DNA of 64,000 nt from Campylobacteraceae bacterium (GTDB lineage Bacteria > Campylobacterota > Campylobacteria > Campylobacterales > Campylobacteraceae). Position numbers and translations under genes: made by a program. The notes under the pieces were generated by a model. It was not told where the DNA came from. It saw only the letters and a list, made by a program, of their open reading frames with translations, and did not search any database. The stretch is from NCBI GenBank assembly GCA_012519705.1, contig JAAYPR010000001.1, positions 84,929 through 148,928 on the forward strand. Direction: 5' to 3'. Each line of letters starts with the position of its first letter. Positions within the stretch are counted from its first letter, which is position 1. Shown here in pieces: positions 17,054 through 27,349 of the stretch.

Positions 17054-17644
17054 ATGAGCGAGTTTAAAAACGGTGTTGTGATAACTGGTGGAATCGGAAG
17101 TGGTAAAAGCACTGTTGTAGAGATGCTTAAAAATAGTGGTTTTAGCGTTATAGATGCTGATTTGATAAGTCATGAAATTTTGGATAGTTTAGCGGGCGAG
17201 ATTTCAAAACTTTTTGGAAATGAATTTGTAGATGGTGATAAAGTTCTAAGAAAAAAGCTTGGAAACTTAGTTTTTAGCGATAAATCAAAGCTAAAAGAGC
17301 TAGAAAACTTACTTCATCCAAAGATAAAAGATGAGATTTTTGCTCAGGCTTTAAAGTTAGAAAAGCTTAATAAAACCTATTTTGTAGATATTCCTTTATT
17401 TTATGAAAGTGAGGGTAGATATAACAAGTTTAAAAAAGTGTTAGTCATCTATGCCCCTAAAGAGCTCTGTTTGGAGCGAATAATGAAGCGAAACAAACTA
17501 ACAAAAGATGAAGCGTTAGTTAGGATAAACTCTCAAACTGACATTGAAACAAAGAAAAGCTTAGCAAATTTTGTGATAGAAAATTTAGGCGATAAACAAG
17601 AGTTAGAGATAAAAGTTAGTGAGTTTTTAGAGAGCTTGGGGTAA
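17054..17644 (+). CDS. coaE: Dephospho-CoA kinase
   Basis: VVITGGIGSGKSTVVEMLKNSGFSVIDADLISHEI. Confidence 0.93.
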   Translation: MSEFKNGVVITGGIGSGKSTVVEMLKNSGFSVIDADLISHEILDSLAGEISKLFGNEFVDGDKVLRKKLGNLVFSDKSKLKELENLLHPKIKDEIFAQALKLEKLNKTYFVDIPLFYESEGRYNKFKKVLVIYAPKELCLERIMKRNKLTKDEALVRINSQTDIETKKSLANFVIENLGDKQELEIKVSEFLESLG

Positions 17645-17658
17645 ATTTATTCTCTAAC

Positions 17659-18270
17659 CATCATTGCGAGACGGACAAAGTTCAGCGTGCAATCTAGTTT
17701 TTAAATTTTAGAGTTACTTTTTTAGTAAATTTGGCTTTAGTCCACCTTCCACTCGTCATTGCGAACGAAGTTAAACAATCCGGCTCTTAAAATTTTAGAG
17801 TTACTTTTTTAGTAAATTTAGTTTTTCTATTTTTTAAATTTAAGGACTAGATTGCCACGATTTTTTCGTTTCACTCAAAATCTCGCAATGACGAGGTTAG
17901 TAGATAAAATTTATAAGAGAATTAAGGTTTTTATATAAAAATTCTATAAGCAAAAAAGACCAAACCTACTAAAGTAGTCATTGCGAGGAGCGAAGCGACG
18001 TGGCAATCCATCAAATAAAAGCTTTATTAGTTTATAAGGTTTCCATTTAAACAATCTTTATCTACTAAATTCACAAAAAACACCTTTCACTCGTCATTGC
18101 GAACGTTAGTGAAGCAATCTAGACCTTAAAATTCTAAAGTCTTGTTCGGTAAATTTGGTTTTTAGGTTTTTGTTTTAAGAAATTTAGTTCTTTTAAATTT
18201 GGCTCTTCATCAAATTCTAGTTTGTGGTCTAGATTGCCACGATTTACTTCGTAAATCTCGCAATGACCGC
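17659..18270. repeat. Cluster of about six TCATTGCGAG...GCAATCTAG / CTAGATTGCCACGA...CTCGCAATGACGAG dispersed repeat units
   Basis: Units at ~17659-17697, 17751-17787, 17847-17895, 17974-18012, 18089-18125, 18228-18270; opposite-facing pairs form long imperfect palindromes. Confidence 0.85.
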
Positions 18271-18311
18271 ATATAACGGTTGTTTTAAATTTAGTTAGTT
18301 TAGTTTAAATT

Positions 18312-18983
18312 CTAAATTCTATTTTTAACTAAATTCCCCACCACATAACTAGCCAAAAAATTTCCAAAAGTTGCAGTTACTCCCATAAAGCTTCCTAGGT
18401 TTTCACATATAGGAAGCTCTTTTGAGTAAACCACATCAAACTCACCTGCAAAACCACTTTTTTTAAGCTCATAACGAAACTTTCTAGCTAACGGGTCGGT
18501 GTTTGTTTGCCAGATGTTAGTTAGCTCTATAAGTGCGGGATTTATGCGTTTTGCACCGCCCATTGAGCTAACAAATTTTGGCTTGTTAGTATTGTTAGTT
18601 ACCACTTTGTTAGCAAGTGCAACTTTTGCAGGGATATCATCTATGGCATCCACTACAAAGTCAAACTCACTAAAATCAAAGCTTTCTATAAACTCACTAT
18701 CTATTTTTTGATGAATGGCTTTGATGCTTGGAAACCGCTCTTTAAAAACATCAACTTTTCGTTTTCCGATATGTTCGCTTCCGATTTGGCGGTTTTGATT
18801 TGAGAGTTCAAAAATGTCGCAGTCTATTGCTGTCAAATTCACAACTCCGCTTCTATAAAGCACCTCTATGCAAGCCCCACCAACTCCACCACATCCACAA
18901 ACTAGCACTTTTGCATTTTGTAAAACCTCAAAGCCATCATCTCCAAAAAGCCATATTATACGTGAGTATTTCTCTAAAGCCAA
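18312..18983 (-). CDS. ThiF/HesA/MoeB-family protein (TcdA-like tRNA threonylcarbamoyladenosine dehydratase)
   Basis: KVLVCGCGGVGGACIEVLYRSGV, IDCDIFELSNQNRQI, DFVVDAIDDIPAK. Confidence 0.83.
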   Translation of the reverse strand: MALEKYSRIIWLFGDDGFEVLQNAKVLVCGCGGVGGACIEVLYRSGVVNLTAIDCDIFELSNQNRQIGSEHIGKRKVDVFKERFPSIKAIHQKIDSEFIESFDFSEFDFVVDAIDDIPAKVALANKVVTNNTNKPKFVSSMGGAKRINPALIELTNIWQTNTDPLARKFRYELKKSGFAGEFDVVYSKELPICENLGSFMGVTATFGNFLASYVVGNLVKNRI

Positions 18984-19738
18984 TTTTTAAGCCTATTCAT
19001 CTCGGAGTATTCTGTTAAATTTAGCGTAAGTGGCGTCAGGCTAGCGTATCCATCAACCACGGCTTCTAAGTCCGTGTCTTTGTTTTTTTCTTTATCAAAA
19101 GTGATATTCATAGCCCCAAGCCAGTAGTACTCTATGCCACGTGGGTTTTTATGAAGTCTTGCATCTGTGAAGTAGTCTTTGCGACCAGCTTCAACGACTT
19201 TTATGCCCTTATATTCACTCTTTTTAACATCAGGGATATTTAAGTTTAGAACTTTTCTCTCACCTAAAGGATAGCCTTTTTCAAAAATTTGTTTTACTAG
19301 ATCAACTGTTACATCGCAAGCAAGCCCGAAGTCTAAGTTATCAAGAGTTTTATAGTACTGCGAAACCGCGAGCGATGGAACTCCGTGAAGAACACCTTCT
19401 ATCGCCCCGCCACAAGTTCCAGAGTAGGTGATATCTTCGGCTAAATTTGCACCGTGATTTATACCGCTTATTATAAGGTCTGGTTTTTTGTTATAAAAAA
19501 GAGTGTGAAGTCCTAAAAATACGCAGTCACTAGGTGTGCCATCATCAAGTTTATAAAAGCTATCAGCTATTTTGATAAGTCTTAAAGGCTTAGTTATCGT
19601 GATAGAGTGAGCACAAGCTGACTTTTCCTGACTAGGTGCAACGATGGTAACCCTTGCGATACTTCTTAAAGCATCTGCTAGCTCTAAAAGCCCATTTGCC
19701 TCAAAGCCGTCATCGTTTGTGATAAGAATTTCTTTCAT
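18974..19738 (-). CDS. surE: 5'/3'-nucleotidase SurE
   Basis: ILITNDDGFEANGLLELADAL, SGINHGANLAEDITYSGTCGGAIEG. Confidence 0.95.
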   Translation of the reverse strand: MKEILITNDDGFEANGLLELADALRSIARVTIVAPSQEKSACAHSITITKPLRLIKIADSFYKLDDGTPSDCVFLGLHTLFYNKKPDLIISGINHGANLAEDITYSGTCGGAIEGVLHGVPSLAVSQYYKTLDNLDFGLACDVTVDLVKQIFEKGYPLGERKVLNLNIPDVKKSEYKGIKVVEAGRKDYFTDARLHKNPRGIEYYWLGAMNITFDKEKNKDTDLEAVVDGYASLTPLTLNLTEYSEMNRLKNWL

Positions 19739-19815
19739 TTAACTCCTTTTTTCTTACCATTTTATCATAGTTTGGTTATAATCTGCAAAGAATTTTTATA
19801 AAAGTTAGGAAATTT

Positions 19816-20850
19816 ATGAGTAAGAAAATTTTAGTCTCATCACTTGAGCCATCAGCAAATTTGCACTTAAAAGAGGTTTTAAAACATTTAGAAGAGTGCG
19901 AGATAAAGGGTATATTTGACCCTAAATTTGGAACTCCTTACATGGCAAGTAGTGAGTTTTCAGCGATGGGGTTTATAAATGTTTTACCCCTTGTTTTTAA
20001 AGCTAAAAGAGCTATAAAAGAGATGGTGGAGATGGCTAGGACAAGCGACCACGTGCTTCTTATAGATAGCCCAGCTTTTAACCTACCACTTGCAAAAGCG
20101 ATAAAAAAAGCTGGAATTAAAACGCCCATAACTTACTACATACTTCCTAAGGTTTGGGCATGGAAAAGTGGGCGGATAAAAGAGCTTGAAAAGTATTGTG
20201 ATAATCTAGCTTCGATTTTACCGTTTGATGATAGATATTTCAGCCGTTCAACTTACGTGGGAAATCCCTTGCTTGATGAGATAAAGGTAGAAAAAACTAG
20301 CTATGAGAAAAACAGGGTTTTGGCGTTTTTACCAGGGTCTAGAAAGTCTGAAATTTCAAGACTTATGCCTGTTTTTAGAGAGTTGCTTCCTAAATTCGAT
20401 GGATACAAAAAGATTTTAGTAGTTCCGCCAAATTTAAAAGGAAGTGAAATTTACGGCGATACAACAGGTTTTGAGATAGAAAGCTCAACGCCAAAAGTTT
20501 TAGCAAAAAGTGAGTTTGCATTTATCTGCTCAGGCACAGCGACTCTTGAGTCAGCCCTTATAGGAACGCCTTTTGTGCTATGTTATAAGGCAAAAGACAT
20601 TGACATTTTCCTAGCAAAAACCTTTATAGGAAAAAGGATAAAGCACGCTGGGCTTGCAAATTTGATGTTTGACTTTATGGGGGAAGAGCCACTTCATATA
20701 GAGCTTATCCAAAATGAAGTGACGAGTGAGAGTTTGTTTGAAGCTTATAAAACTCATGAAGCTATGAAGTTTAAAAACGCAAGAGAGAGACTAAAAGAGT
20801 ACTTAAAATTTGGAAGTGCTAGCAATGTGGCAAAAATAATTATAAATTAA
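19816..20850 (+). CDS. lpxB: Lipid-A-disaccharide synthase
   Basis: [69 protein letters not shown]. Confidence 0.93.
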   Translation: MSKKILVSSLEPSANLHLKEVLKHLEECEIKGIFDPKFGTPYMASSEFSAMGFINVLPLVFKAKRAIKEMVEMARTSDHVLLIDSPAFNLPLAKAIKKAGIKTPITYYILPKVWAWKSGRIKELEKYCDNLASILPFDDRYFSRSTYVGNPLLDEIKVEKTSYEKNRVLAFLPGSRKSEISRLMPVFRELLPKFDGYKKILVVPPNLKGSEIYGDTTGFEIESSTPKVLAKSEFAFICSGTATLESALIGTPFVLCYKAKDIDIFLAKTFIGKRIKHAGLANLMFDFMGEEPLHIELIQNEVTSESLFEAYKTHEAMKFKNARERLKEYLKFGSASNVAKIIIN

Positions 20851-20890
20851 AAATAACAAAGTATAATAGCCGTTTAAAAAAAGGAAATTT

Positions 20891-21376
20891 ATGAACGTAG
20901 AACCTATGACTCTTCACGGATATGAGAAACTCTCAACCGAACTTAAAAACTTAAAGTTAGTTGAGCGACCTCAAGTGGTTGAAGAGATAGACATAGCAAG
21001 AAGTCACGGAGACTTAAAAGAAAACGCTGAGTATCACGCAGCAAGGGAAAAGCAGGCTTTTATAGATAGCAGGATAGCTGAACTTAGCGATATGATATCA
21101 AGAGCGAAGGTGATAGACCCAAGCACGTATGAGCACGATAGAGTGAAATTTGGCTCAACTGTGACGATAATGGATATCGACACAGAGCTTGAGAAAACTT
21201 ACTCTATCGTTGGGGCAAGTGAGAGTGATCTTTCAAAAGGATATATAAATATAAATACACCACTTGCAAGACAACTTATAGGCAAGCTAGAGGGGGATAT
21301 GGTGATGTTAACTTTGCCAAATGGGAATAGTGAGATAGAGATAGTAGAAGTAGTTTATAAAGAACTAAAATTTTAA
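20891..21376 (+). CDS. greA: Transcription elongation factor GreA
   Basis: [47 protein letters not shown]. Confidence 0.95.
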   Translation: MNVEPMTLHGYEKLSTELKNLKLVERPQVVEEIDIARSHGDLKENAEYHAAREKQAFIDSRIAELSDMISRAKVIDPSTYEHDRVKFGSTVTIMDIDTELEKTYSIVGASESDLSKGYININTPLARQLIGKLEGDMVMLTLPNGNSEIEIVEVVYKELKF

Positions 21377-21384
21377 AGTTTTGT

Positions 21385-21673
21385 ATTCCCCAGCTCGGAT
21401 AGATTTACACAAATCCTGACAAATTTGTTCGCTCATTACCGATGAGGTAACTCTCTTCACAAATTCGCCACGATTTGCGTAAATATAGACAATCTGTCTT
21501 GAATAGTTGTTTTATGCAGAGTGTTTTTTAAATTTCGGCTCTGTTTTTATAACCACTCAAGACAGATTGTAGATAGTAGTTTATAAATTTAAGAATTTAC
21601 AAACGAGTTACCTTTTCGGTAATGAGTGCCGTAAATTTCTAAATTTATAAACTAATCTCACCGATATGGGGAG
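21385..21673. repeat. ~285-bp long imperfect inverted repeat (hairpin) between greA and argC
   Basis: Nested arms: ttccccagctcgg/ccgatatggggag, ctcattaccgatgaggtaactc/gagttaccttttcggtaatgag, caatctgtcttgaatagttg/aaccactcaagacagattg, cagag/ctctg; all centred at ~21529. Confidence 0.85.
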
Positions 21674-21691
21674 TTTTTAAAGGAAATAAAA

Positions 21692-22693
21692 ATGTATAAT
21701 ATTGGCATTGTTGGGCTTGGATATACAGGACTAGAGTTAATCAAACTCATCCTAAACCACCCACAAATGAACTTAACCTACCTAAGTGCTTCAAAAGAAG
21801 CAGTTGTTGAAGAAACTTTTCCATCTTTAAGCGGTGTTTTTAACTTTGACATAGAAGTTTTTGATGCTAGCGAAGTGGCTAAAAGATGTGATTTGGTATT
21901 TTTAGCACTTCCACATAAAGTTGCTATGGAGTATGCAAAAGAGCTTTTGAAATTTGATATAAAGATAGTTGATTTATCGGCTGATTACCGCCTAAAACTA
22001 GAAAATTATGAAGCTTTTTATACCAAGCATTTGGATAAAGAGAGTCTAAAACACGCAGTTTATGGACTTCCAGAGCTTTTTAGAAGAGACATTAAAAAAG
22101 CAAGACTTATAGCAAACCCAGGCTGTTATCCAACTTGCTCAATTTTAGCTATTGCTCCGTTTTTGAAATATATAAACTTGGATAACGCTATCTTTATAGA
22201 TGCAAAAAGCGGACTAAGTGGAGCTGGTAAAGGACTAAAAGAAAGTAGTCACTTTGTAAGTGTAAATGAAAATATGAACGCTTACTCGCCTATCACTCAC
22301 AGGCACTCTATCGAAGTTAGTGAAAAGCTAACACTGTTAGCAGGAGATACTGCTAAAGTGCTGTTTATACCGCATTTAGTGCCACTAACAAGAGGTATGC
22401 TAGTTAGTGCTTTTGTTAGTTTAAAAGAAGAGATTGAGCCTTTGGAAATTTTAAGAGAGTTTTATAAAGATGAAGAGTTTATCAGAGTTAGAGATGAGAG
22501 CGTTCATATAAAAAATGTCGCTGGAACTCACTTTATAGATATTTATGCTAAAAGCGATGGGCTAAATTTATGGATAAATGCAAGCATTGACAACCTTCTT
22601 CGTGGAGCTAGCTCACAAGCTTTGGCGAATGCAAATTTAATGCTTGGCTTAGATGAGAGCTTAGGGCTTCCAAAATTTGCTCACGGCTTATAA
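21692..22693 (+). CDS. argC: N-acetyl-gamma-glutamyl-phosphate reductase
   Basis: GIVGLGYTGLELIKLILNHP, IANPGCYPTCSILAIAPF, THRHSIEVSEKL, PHLVPLTRGML. Confidence 0.94.
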   Translation: MYNIGIVGLGYTGLELIKLILNHPQMNLTYLSASKEAVVEETFPSLSGVFNFDIEVFDASEVAKRCDLVFLALPHKVAMEYAKELLKFDIKIVDLSADYRLKLENYEAFYTKHLDKESLKHAVYGLPELFRRDIKKARLIANPGCYPTCSILAIAPFLKYINLDNAIFIDAKSGLSGAGKGLKESSHFVSVNENMNAYSPITHRHSIEVSEKLTLLAGDTAKVLFIPHLVPLTRGMLVSAFVSLKEEIEPLEILREFYKDEEFIRVRDESVHIKNVAGTHFIDIYAKSDGLNLWINASIDNLLRGASSQALANANLMLGLDESLGLPKFAHGL

Positions 22694-22706
22694 AAACGGT
22701 TATAAA

Positions 22707-23420
22707 ATGATAGAGTATGAGTTAAAAGAAAATGCTATTTTTATAAGCGACTCACACGCTAACACTAACAAAGGTGAGTTTTACCAGTTTTTGTTAGTGT
22801 TAGAGCAAGAGATGCCTAAATTTAGTCAAATTTTTCTTTTAGGTGATATGTTTGATTTGCTAACAAACACAACTTATACTCAAATTTTTTATAAAAAAGA
22901 GATAGAGCTTTTAAACAGGCTATCAAGAACTTATGAAATTTATTATTTTGAGGGAAATCACGATTTTAATTTGAAAGAGATTTTCCCAAATATCACTATT
23001 TTCCCACACTCTTTCCAACCCGTAACTTTTAAAACTAAGATAAATAAAAATGTCTCCATATCTCATGGAGACATTTTTTTAAACCCTTTAACTCAAAAAA
23101 CACTTCTTTTTTTAAGAAACAAAACCTTTCTTAAATTTATGGACTTTTTAGACAAAAAGTTAGATTTTAAAATTTCAAAAGCGATTTTAAACAAACAAAG
23201 TAAAAAATCTTTATATAAAGAGTTTGGGGAGTTTAGGGGCTATTTAACAAAAAAGATTAAAAATTACAGCTCTGATTATGTCATAGAAGGACATTACCAT
23301 CAAGATAGAACTTTTAGATTTGGCAAACAAATTTATATAAACCTAAACTCATACGCAGTAGAGCCAAAAATTTATAGTTCTAAATTTTTTGATGGTAGGC
23401 TTATCTTAACTCAAATTTAG
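22707..23420 (+). CDS. Metallophosphoesterase, UDP-2,3-diacylglucosamine diphosphatase-like
   Basis: FISDSHAN, LLGDMFDLL, FEGNHDFNL, ISHGD, IEGHYHQ; start set at MIEYELKE after overlap with argC. Confidence 0.75.
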   Translation: MIEYELKENAIFISDSHANTNKGEFYQFLLVLEQEMPKFSQIFLLGDMFDLLTNTTYTQIFYKKEIELLNRLSRTYEIYYFEGNHDFNLKEIFPNITIFPHSFQPVTFKTKINKNVSISHGDIFLNPLTQKTLLFLRNKTFLKFMDFLDKKLDFKISKAILNKQSKKSLYKEFGEFRGYLTKKIKNYSSDYVIEGHYHQDRTFRFGKQIYINLNSYAVEPKIYSSKFFDGRLILTQI

Positions 23421-23446
23421 TATAATTCATTTAAAAAAGGAAATTT

Positions 23447-24070
23447 ATGATAAAACTATGTGTTTTTGACTTTGACAGCACGCTGATGGACGGTGAAACC
23501 ATCTCATTTTTCGCTACTTTAGCTGGTGTAGAAGATGAAGTAAGCAAGATAACTGAACAGGCAATGAGTGGAAAGCTTGACTTTTTTGAGAGTTTAAAAG
23601 CTAGAGTTAAGCTGCTAAAAGGCGTCCGCTCGGATGAAATTCAAAAAATCGCTACAAATCTACCTTTTATAAACGGAGCTAAAGAAATCATTGCCTACCT
23701 AAAAGAAAAAGGGATAAAAGTTATAGTTTTTAGCGGTGGGTTTCATGTGGCGACTGACCATGCAAAGAGCATTTTAGGATATGATGCAAGCTTTGCAAAC
23801 TATCTTCATGAAAAGGACGGCGTTTTAACAGGTGAAGTTGGCGGGGAGATGATGTTTGGCACTTCAAAAGGGATAGTTTTAAGAGAGTTAAAAAGCTTAA
23901 TGGGACTTAAAAAAGAAGAAGTTATGTGTGTAGGAGACGGTGCAAACGATATCTCTATGTTTAAAGAAGCAGGAACTAGCATAGCGTTTTGTGCAAAAGA
24001 GGCACTTAAAGAACATGCAACTTATGTGATAGATAAAAAAGATTTAAGGGAGATAAAAAACTATGTATAA
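23447..24070 (+). CDS. serB: Phosphoserine phosphatase
   Basis: VFDFDSTLMDGETI, VIVFSGGFHVATDHAK, MCVGDGANDISMFKEAG. Confidence 0.92.
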   Translation: MIKLCVFDFDSTLMDGETISFFATLAGVEDEVSKITEQAMSGKLDFFESLKARVKLLKGVRSDEIQKIATNLPFINGAKEIIAYLKEKGIKVIVFSGGFHVATDHAKSILGYDASFANYLHEKDGVLTGEVGGEMMFGTSKGIVLRELKSLMGLKKEEVMCVGDGANDISMFKEAGTSIAFCAKEALKEHATYVIDKKDLREIKNYV

Positions 24071-25055
24071 CGGAGATTTTTCGCTTTGGTGTGACTTTGT
24101 TGAGAGAGACTTTATAGACGGTGAGTTTAGAAAACTTTTAAAAAGTGAAGCTATAAATGGGGCTACTTCAAACCCAAGTATTTTTAAAAATGCTATTTTA
24201 AACTCACCTGCCTATACTAAACAAAAAGAGAAATTTAAACACAAAACCCCAAAAGAGATTTATGAAATTCTTGCAACGACTGACATTAGGCTTGCAGCTG
24301 AAGCGATGTTTAAAAACTTCATAGACAAAGATGATGGGTTTATTAGTATCGAGGTTGACCCAAGTTTAAGCGGTGATGCCAAAGAGACCTACAAAGAAGG
24401 CAAAAGACTTAATGCAACTATCGGTATGCCAAACGTTATGATAAAAATCCCAGCAACCGAAGCTGGTTTTGAAGCGATGGAGAAGCTAATCGCAAAAGGC
24501 ATAAATGTAAATGCGACTTTGATTTTCTCGCCAAAGCAGACAAAAGAGTGTTTAAAAGCTTTTGAAAAAGGAACTAAGAAATTCAAAGAGAGGTTTCCAA
24601 AGGCAAATTTACCACAAGCGGTGATTAGTATCTTTGTAAGTAGGTTTGATAGACTTCTTGATAGTGAGTTTGAAAAAGTTGGTATTGAGAAGGCTAAATT
24701 TGGCATAGTAAATGCTAGCAAATGCTACCACTTAATAGAAGATGCAAAACTAGAAAACGTTAGAGCTCTTTTTGCAAGTACAGGTGTTAAAGGTGATGAT
24801 TTAGAAAAGGATTATTATATAAAAGAGCTTATGTATAAAAACTCTATAAACACAGCTCCACTTGAGACTATAAAAGAGTTTATCAAGAGTAAAAAGATGG
24901 TAAAAGAAGCGGTTTCAAAAGGAGAGGTTGATAAATTTTTCAAAAAAGTTGAAAATGCTGGATTTAATGTAAAAGAAATCTATAGCGCTCTTTTAGAGGA
25001 TGGACTAAAGCAGTTTGAAGTTGCTTTTGGTGAAATTTTAGATAGTTTAAAATAA
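24063..25055 (+). CDS. tal: Transaldolase
   Basis: INGATSNPSIFKNAI, VMIKIPATEAGFEAMEKLI, INVNATLIFSPKQ. Confidence 0.93.
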   Translation: MYNGDFSLWCDFVERDFIDGEFRKLLKSEAINGATSNPSIFKNAILNSPAYTKQKEKFKHKTPKEIYEILATTDIRLAAEAMFKNFIDKDDGFISIEVDPSLSGDAKETYKEGKRLNATIGMPNVMIKIPATEAGFEAMEKLIAKGINVNATLIFSPKQTKECLKAFEKGTKKFKERFPKANLPQAVISIFVSRFDRLLDSEFEKVGIEKAKFGIVNASKCYHLIEDAKLENVRALFASTGVKGDDLEKDYYIKELMYKNSINTAPLETIKEFIKSKKMVKEAVSKGEVDKFFKKVENAGFNVKEIYSALLEDGLKQFEVAFGEILDSLK

Positions 25056-25064
25056 GGAGGGGTT

Positions 25065-26207
25065 ATGTCAGAAAATCCACATTTAAAAAAGCTTGATGCT
25101 TATCTAAATTTACTTATAAAACATGGTGGAAGCGACCTTCATATAAAGTCCGGCTCAGTCATAAGAGTAAGGATAAATGGAGAGTTGGCAAAGGTTGGAG
25201 AGAAGCCATTTCCAAAGGAAGAGGCTTTGAGTTTAGCAAAAGCTATGCTTGGAAGCGACTTTGCAAGATTTGAAGAGCAAAAAAGCATAGACTATAGTTA
25301 CTCTTTAGATGAGAACTACCGTTTTCGTGTGAATGCTTTTTCTCAGATAGATGGCACTAGTTTTGTTTTTAGAACAATTCCTAGAAAAATTCCAACTATT
25401 GACGAGTTAAATCTCCCTGATGTTATCAAACAAATTGCAGATGAGACAATGAGAGGACTTGTGTTAATAACAGGTCCAACGGGAAGTGGAAAAACTACAA
25501 CTATCGCAAGTATGATAGAGAGGATAAACCAAAGAAGAACAAGCCATATCGTGACTATTGAGGATCCTGTTGAGTTTATTTTTAAAGATGATAAGTGCAT
25601 TATCAACCAAAGAGCTATTGGCGAAAACTGCCATACTTTTGCCGACTCGCTTCGCTCAGCTCTTAGAGAAGACTCTGATATTATCTTTGTTGGGGAGATG
25701 AGAGATCTAGAAACCATTAGAACTGCACTTCACGCAGCAGAGACTGGACACCTTGTTTTGTCAACCCTCCACACGATTGATGCAAAAGAGAGCGTTAGTA
25801 GAATTGTTTCTATGTTTGAAAAAGAGGAGCAAGAAAGAATTAGACTAAGTCTAGCTTCTGTTTTAGCAGCTACTATCTCGCAAAGGCTTGCAGCTTCAAC
25901 AGATGGTGGAAGAAGAGCTGTTGTTGAGGTGCTAATCAAAAATACAAGAATAAAAGATATGATTTTGGAAAATAGACTTCACGAAATTCCAGATGCTATC
26001 AAAGAGAGCGGAAAAACATATAGAATGCAGACTTTCGACCAGCACCTTTTAGAACTATATAAAGCAGGAATTGTATCTAGAGATGAAGCTCTTGATAAGA
26101 GCAGTATAAGAAGTGACTTAGAAATTCTAATGACCCAGTCTGATATGGAAAGAAGGGGCGATATTAGCGATAGTTTGGCTAGAAATATCACTTTAAAAGA
26201 TGATTAA
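25065..26207 (+). CDS. PilT-like type IV pilus retraction/GspE-superfamily ATPase
   Basis: GGSDLHIKSGSVIRVRINGEL, ITGPTGSGKTTTIASMI, DSLRSALREDSDIIFVGEMRDLETIRTALHAAETGHLVLSTLHT. Confidence 0.9.
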   Translation: MSENPHLKKLDAYLNLLIKHGGSDLHIKSGSVIRVRINGELAKVGEKPFPKEEALSLAKAMLGSDFARFEEQKSIDYSYSLDENYRFRVNAFSQIDGTSFVFRTIPRKIPTIDELNLPDVIKQIADETMRGLVLITGPTGSGKTTTIASMIERINQRRTSHIVTIEDPVEFIFKDDKCIINQRAIGENCHTFADSLRSALREDSDIIFVGEMRDLETIRTALHAAETGHLVLSTLHTIDAKESVSRIVSMFEKEEQERIRLSLASVLAATISQRLAASTDGGRRAVVEVLIKNTRIKDMILENRLHEIPDAIKESGKTYRMQTFDQHLLELYKAGIVSRDEALDKSSIRSDLEILMTQSDMERRGDISDSLARNITLKDD

Positions 26208-26265
26208 AGCTTAAATTTATAAAGTTTTTTGTATAATTTAGCCTATTTTTTATGAAAGGAAAAAG

Positions 26266-26799
26266 ATGTTAGAAGGAATCGTTAGAGAGAGTATCGGTAA
26301 AAAGCCAGCTAGAGCTTTAAAAAGAGATGGTTATCTAATCGCAAACATCTATGCGAAGGGAGTAGATAATATCTACGCAGCGTTTAAACTAAATGAGTTT
26401 ATGAAGTATGTTAGAGACAAGGAAACTCTTGCATTTGACATTAAGCTAGGAAATGATAGCTACAAAGTTGTAGTTGAAGAGTATCAAAAAGATCCTGTTC
26501 ACAACACTTTAACTCATGTGGATTTAAGAGTTGTTTTAGATGATGTTAAATCAAAATACTATATCCCTGTAAAAACTTACGGAACACCAATTGGTCTTAA
26601 AAACAGAGGTGTTTTAATCAACCTAAAAAGAAGACTTAGAGTTGAGTGTTTAGGTAAAGACCTACCAAATAGCTTTGATTTAGACGTAACAGAGCTAGAT
26701 GTTGGAGACTCAATCCTAGTAAGAGAGGTTAAAGCTCCTGAAAACGTAACTATACTAGATGGTGGCAGCGTAGCTGTAACTGGAGTTTTCAAAGCGTAA
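26266..26799 (+). CDS. rplY: 50S ribosomal protein L25/Ctc
   Basis: [47 protein letters not shown]. Confidence 0.92.
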   Translation: MLEGIVRESIGKKPARALKRDGYLIANIYAKGVDNIYAAFKLNEFMKYVRDKETLAFDIKLGNDSYKVVVEEYQKDPVHNTLTHVDLRVVLDDVKSKYYIPVKTYGTPIGLKNRGVLINLKRRLRVECLGKDLPNSFDLDVTELDVGDSILVREVKAPENVTILDGGSVAVTGVFKA

Positions 26800-26800
26800 A

Positions 26801-27349
26801 ATGATTTTAGTAGTAGGGCTTGGAAATCCAGGCAAAGAGTATGAAAATACTCGCCATAATATTGGATTTATGGTTATTGATAAGCTCTTAGATAGCTCCT
26901 TTTCAAATGCAAGTTCTACTAAATTTCAAGGTGAGCTTTATAAAAAAGGCTCCCTTCTTCTTCTAAAACCCACAACTTATATGAACTTAAGCGGGAATTC
27001 CGTAAAAGCAGTAAATGATTTTTATAAACCTGAAAGAATCATAGTTATTCACGATGACTTAGACCTGAATTTCAACACGATTAGATTTAAAACAGGCGGA
27101 AGTAGTGGCGGACATAACGGGATAAAATCAATCGATAGTCTGATAGGAAATGATTACGAAAGAGTTAGGCTTGGCATTGGAAATCCAAACAAAAACTCAG
27201 TTGTAGGACATGTTTTAAGTAGCTTTAGCAAAGATGAAGAGGCTAAACTTGACGCTATTTTAGAGTATGCAAAAAAAGCGGTTCTTGATTTAATCAAAAA
27301 CGATATAAAAGAGACAAGAAATAAATTTACTACAAAAGAGATAGCATGA
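26801..27349 (+). CDS. pth: Peptidyl-tRNA hydrolase
   Basis: [50 protein letters not shown]. Confidence 0.96.
   Translation: MILVVGLGNPGKEYENTRHNIGFMVIDKLLDSSFSNASSTKFQGELYKKGSLLLLKPTTYMNLSGNSVKAVNDFYKPERIIVIHDDLDLNFNTIRFKTGGSSGGHNGIKSIDSLIGNDYERVRLGIGNPNKNSVVGHVLSSFSKDEEAKLDAILEYAKKAVLDLIKNDIKETRNKFTTKEIA

Noticed and set aside
17659-18270. Possible CRISPR array because of multiple similar repeats
   Set aside because: Units alternate in orientation, spacing is irregular (about 60-130 bp), sequences diverge, no cas genes nearby; better explained as dispersed palindromic repeats.
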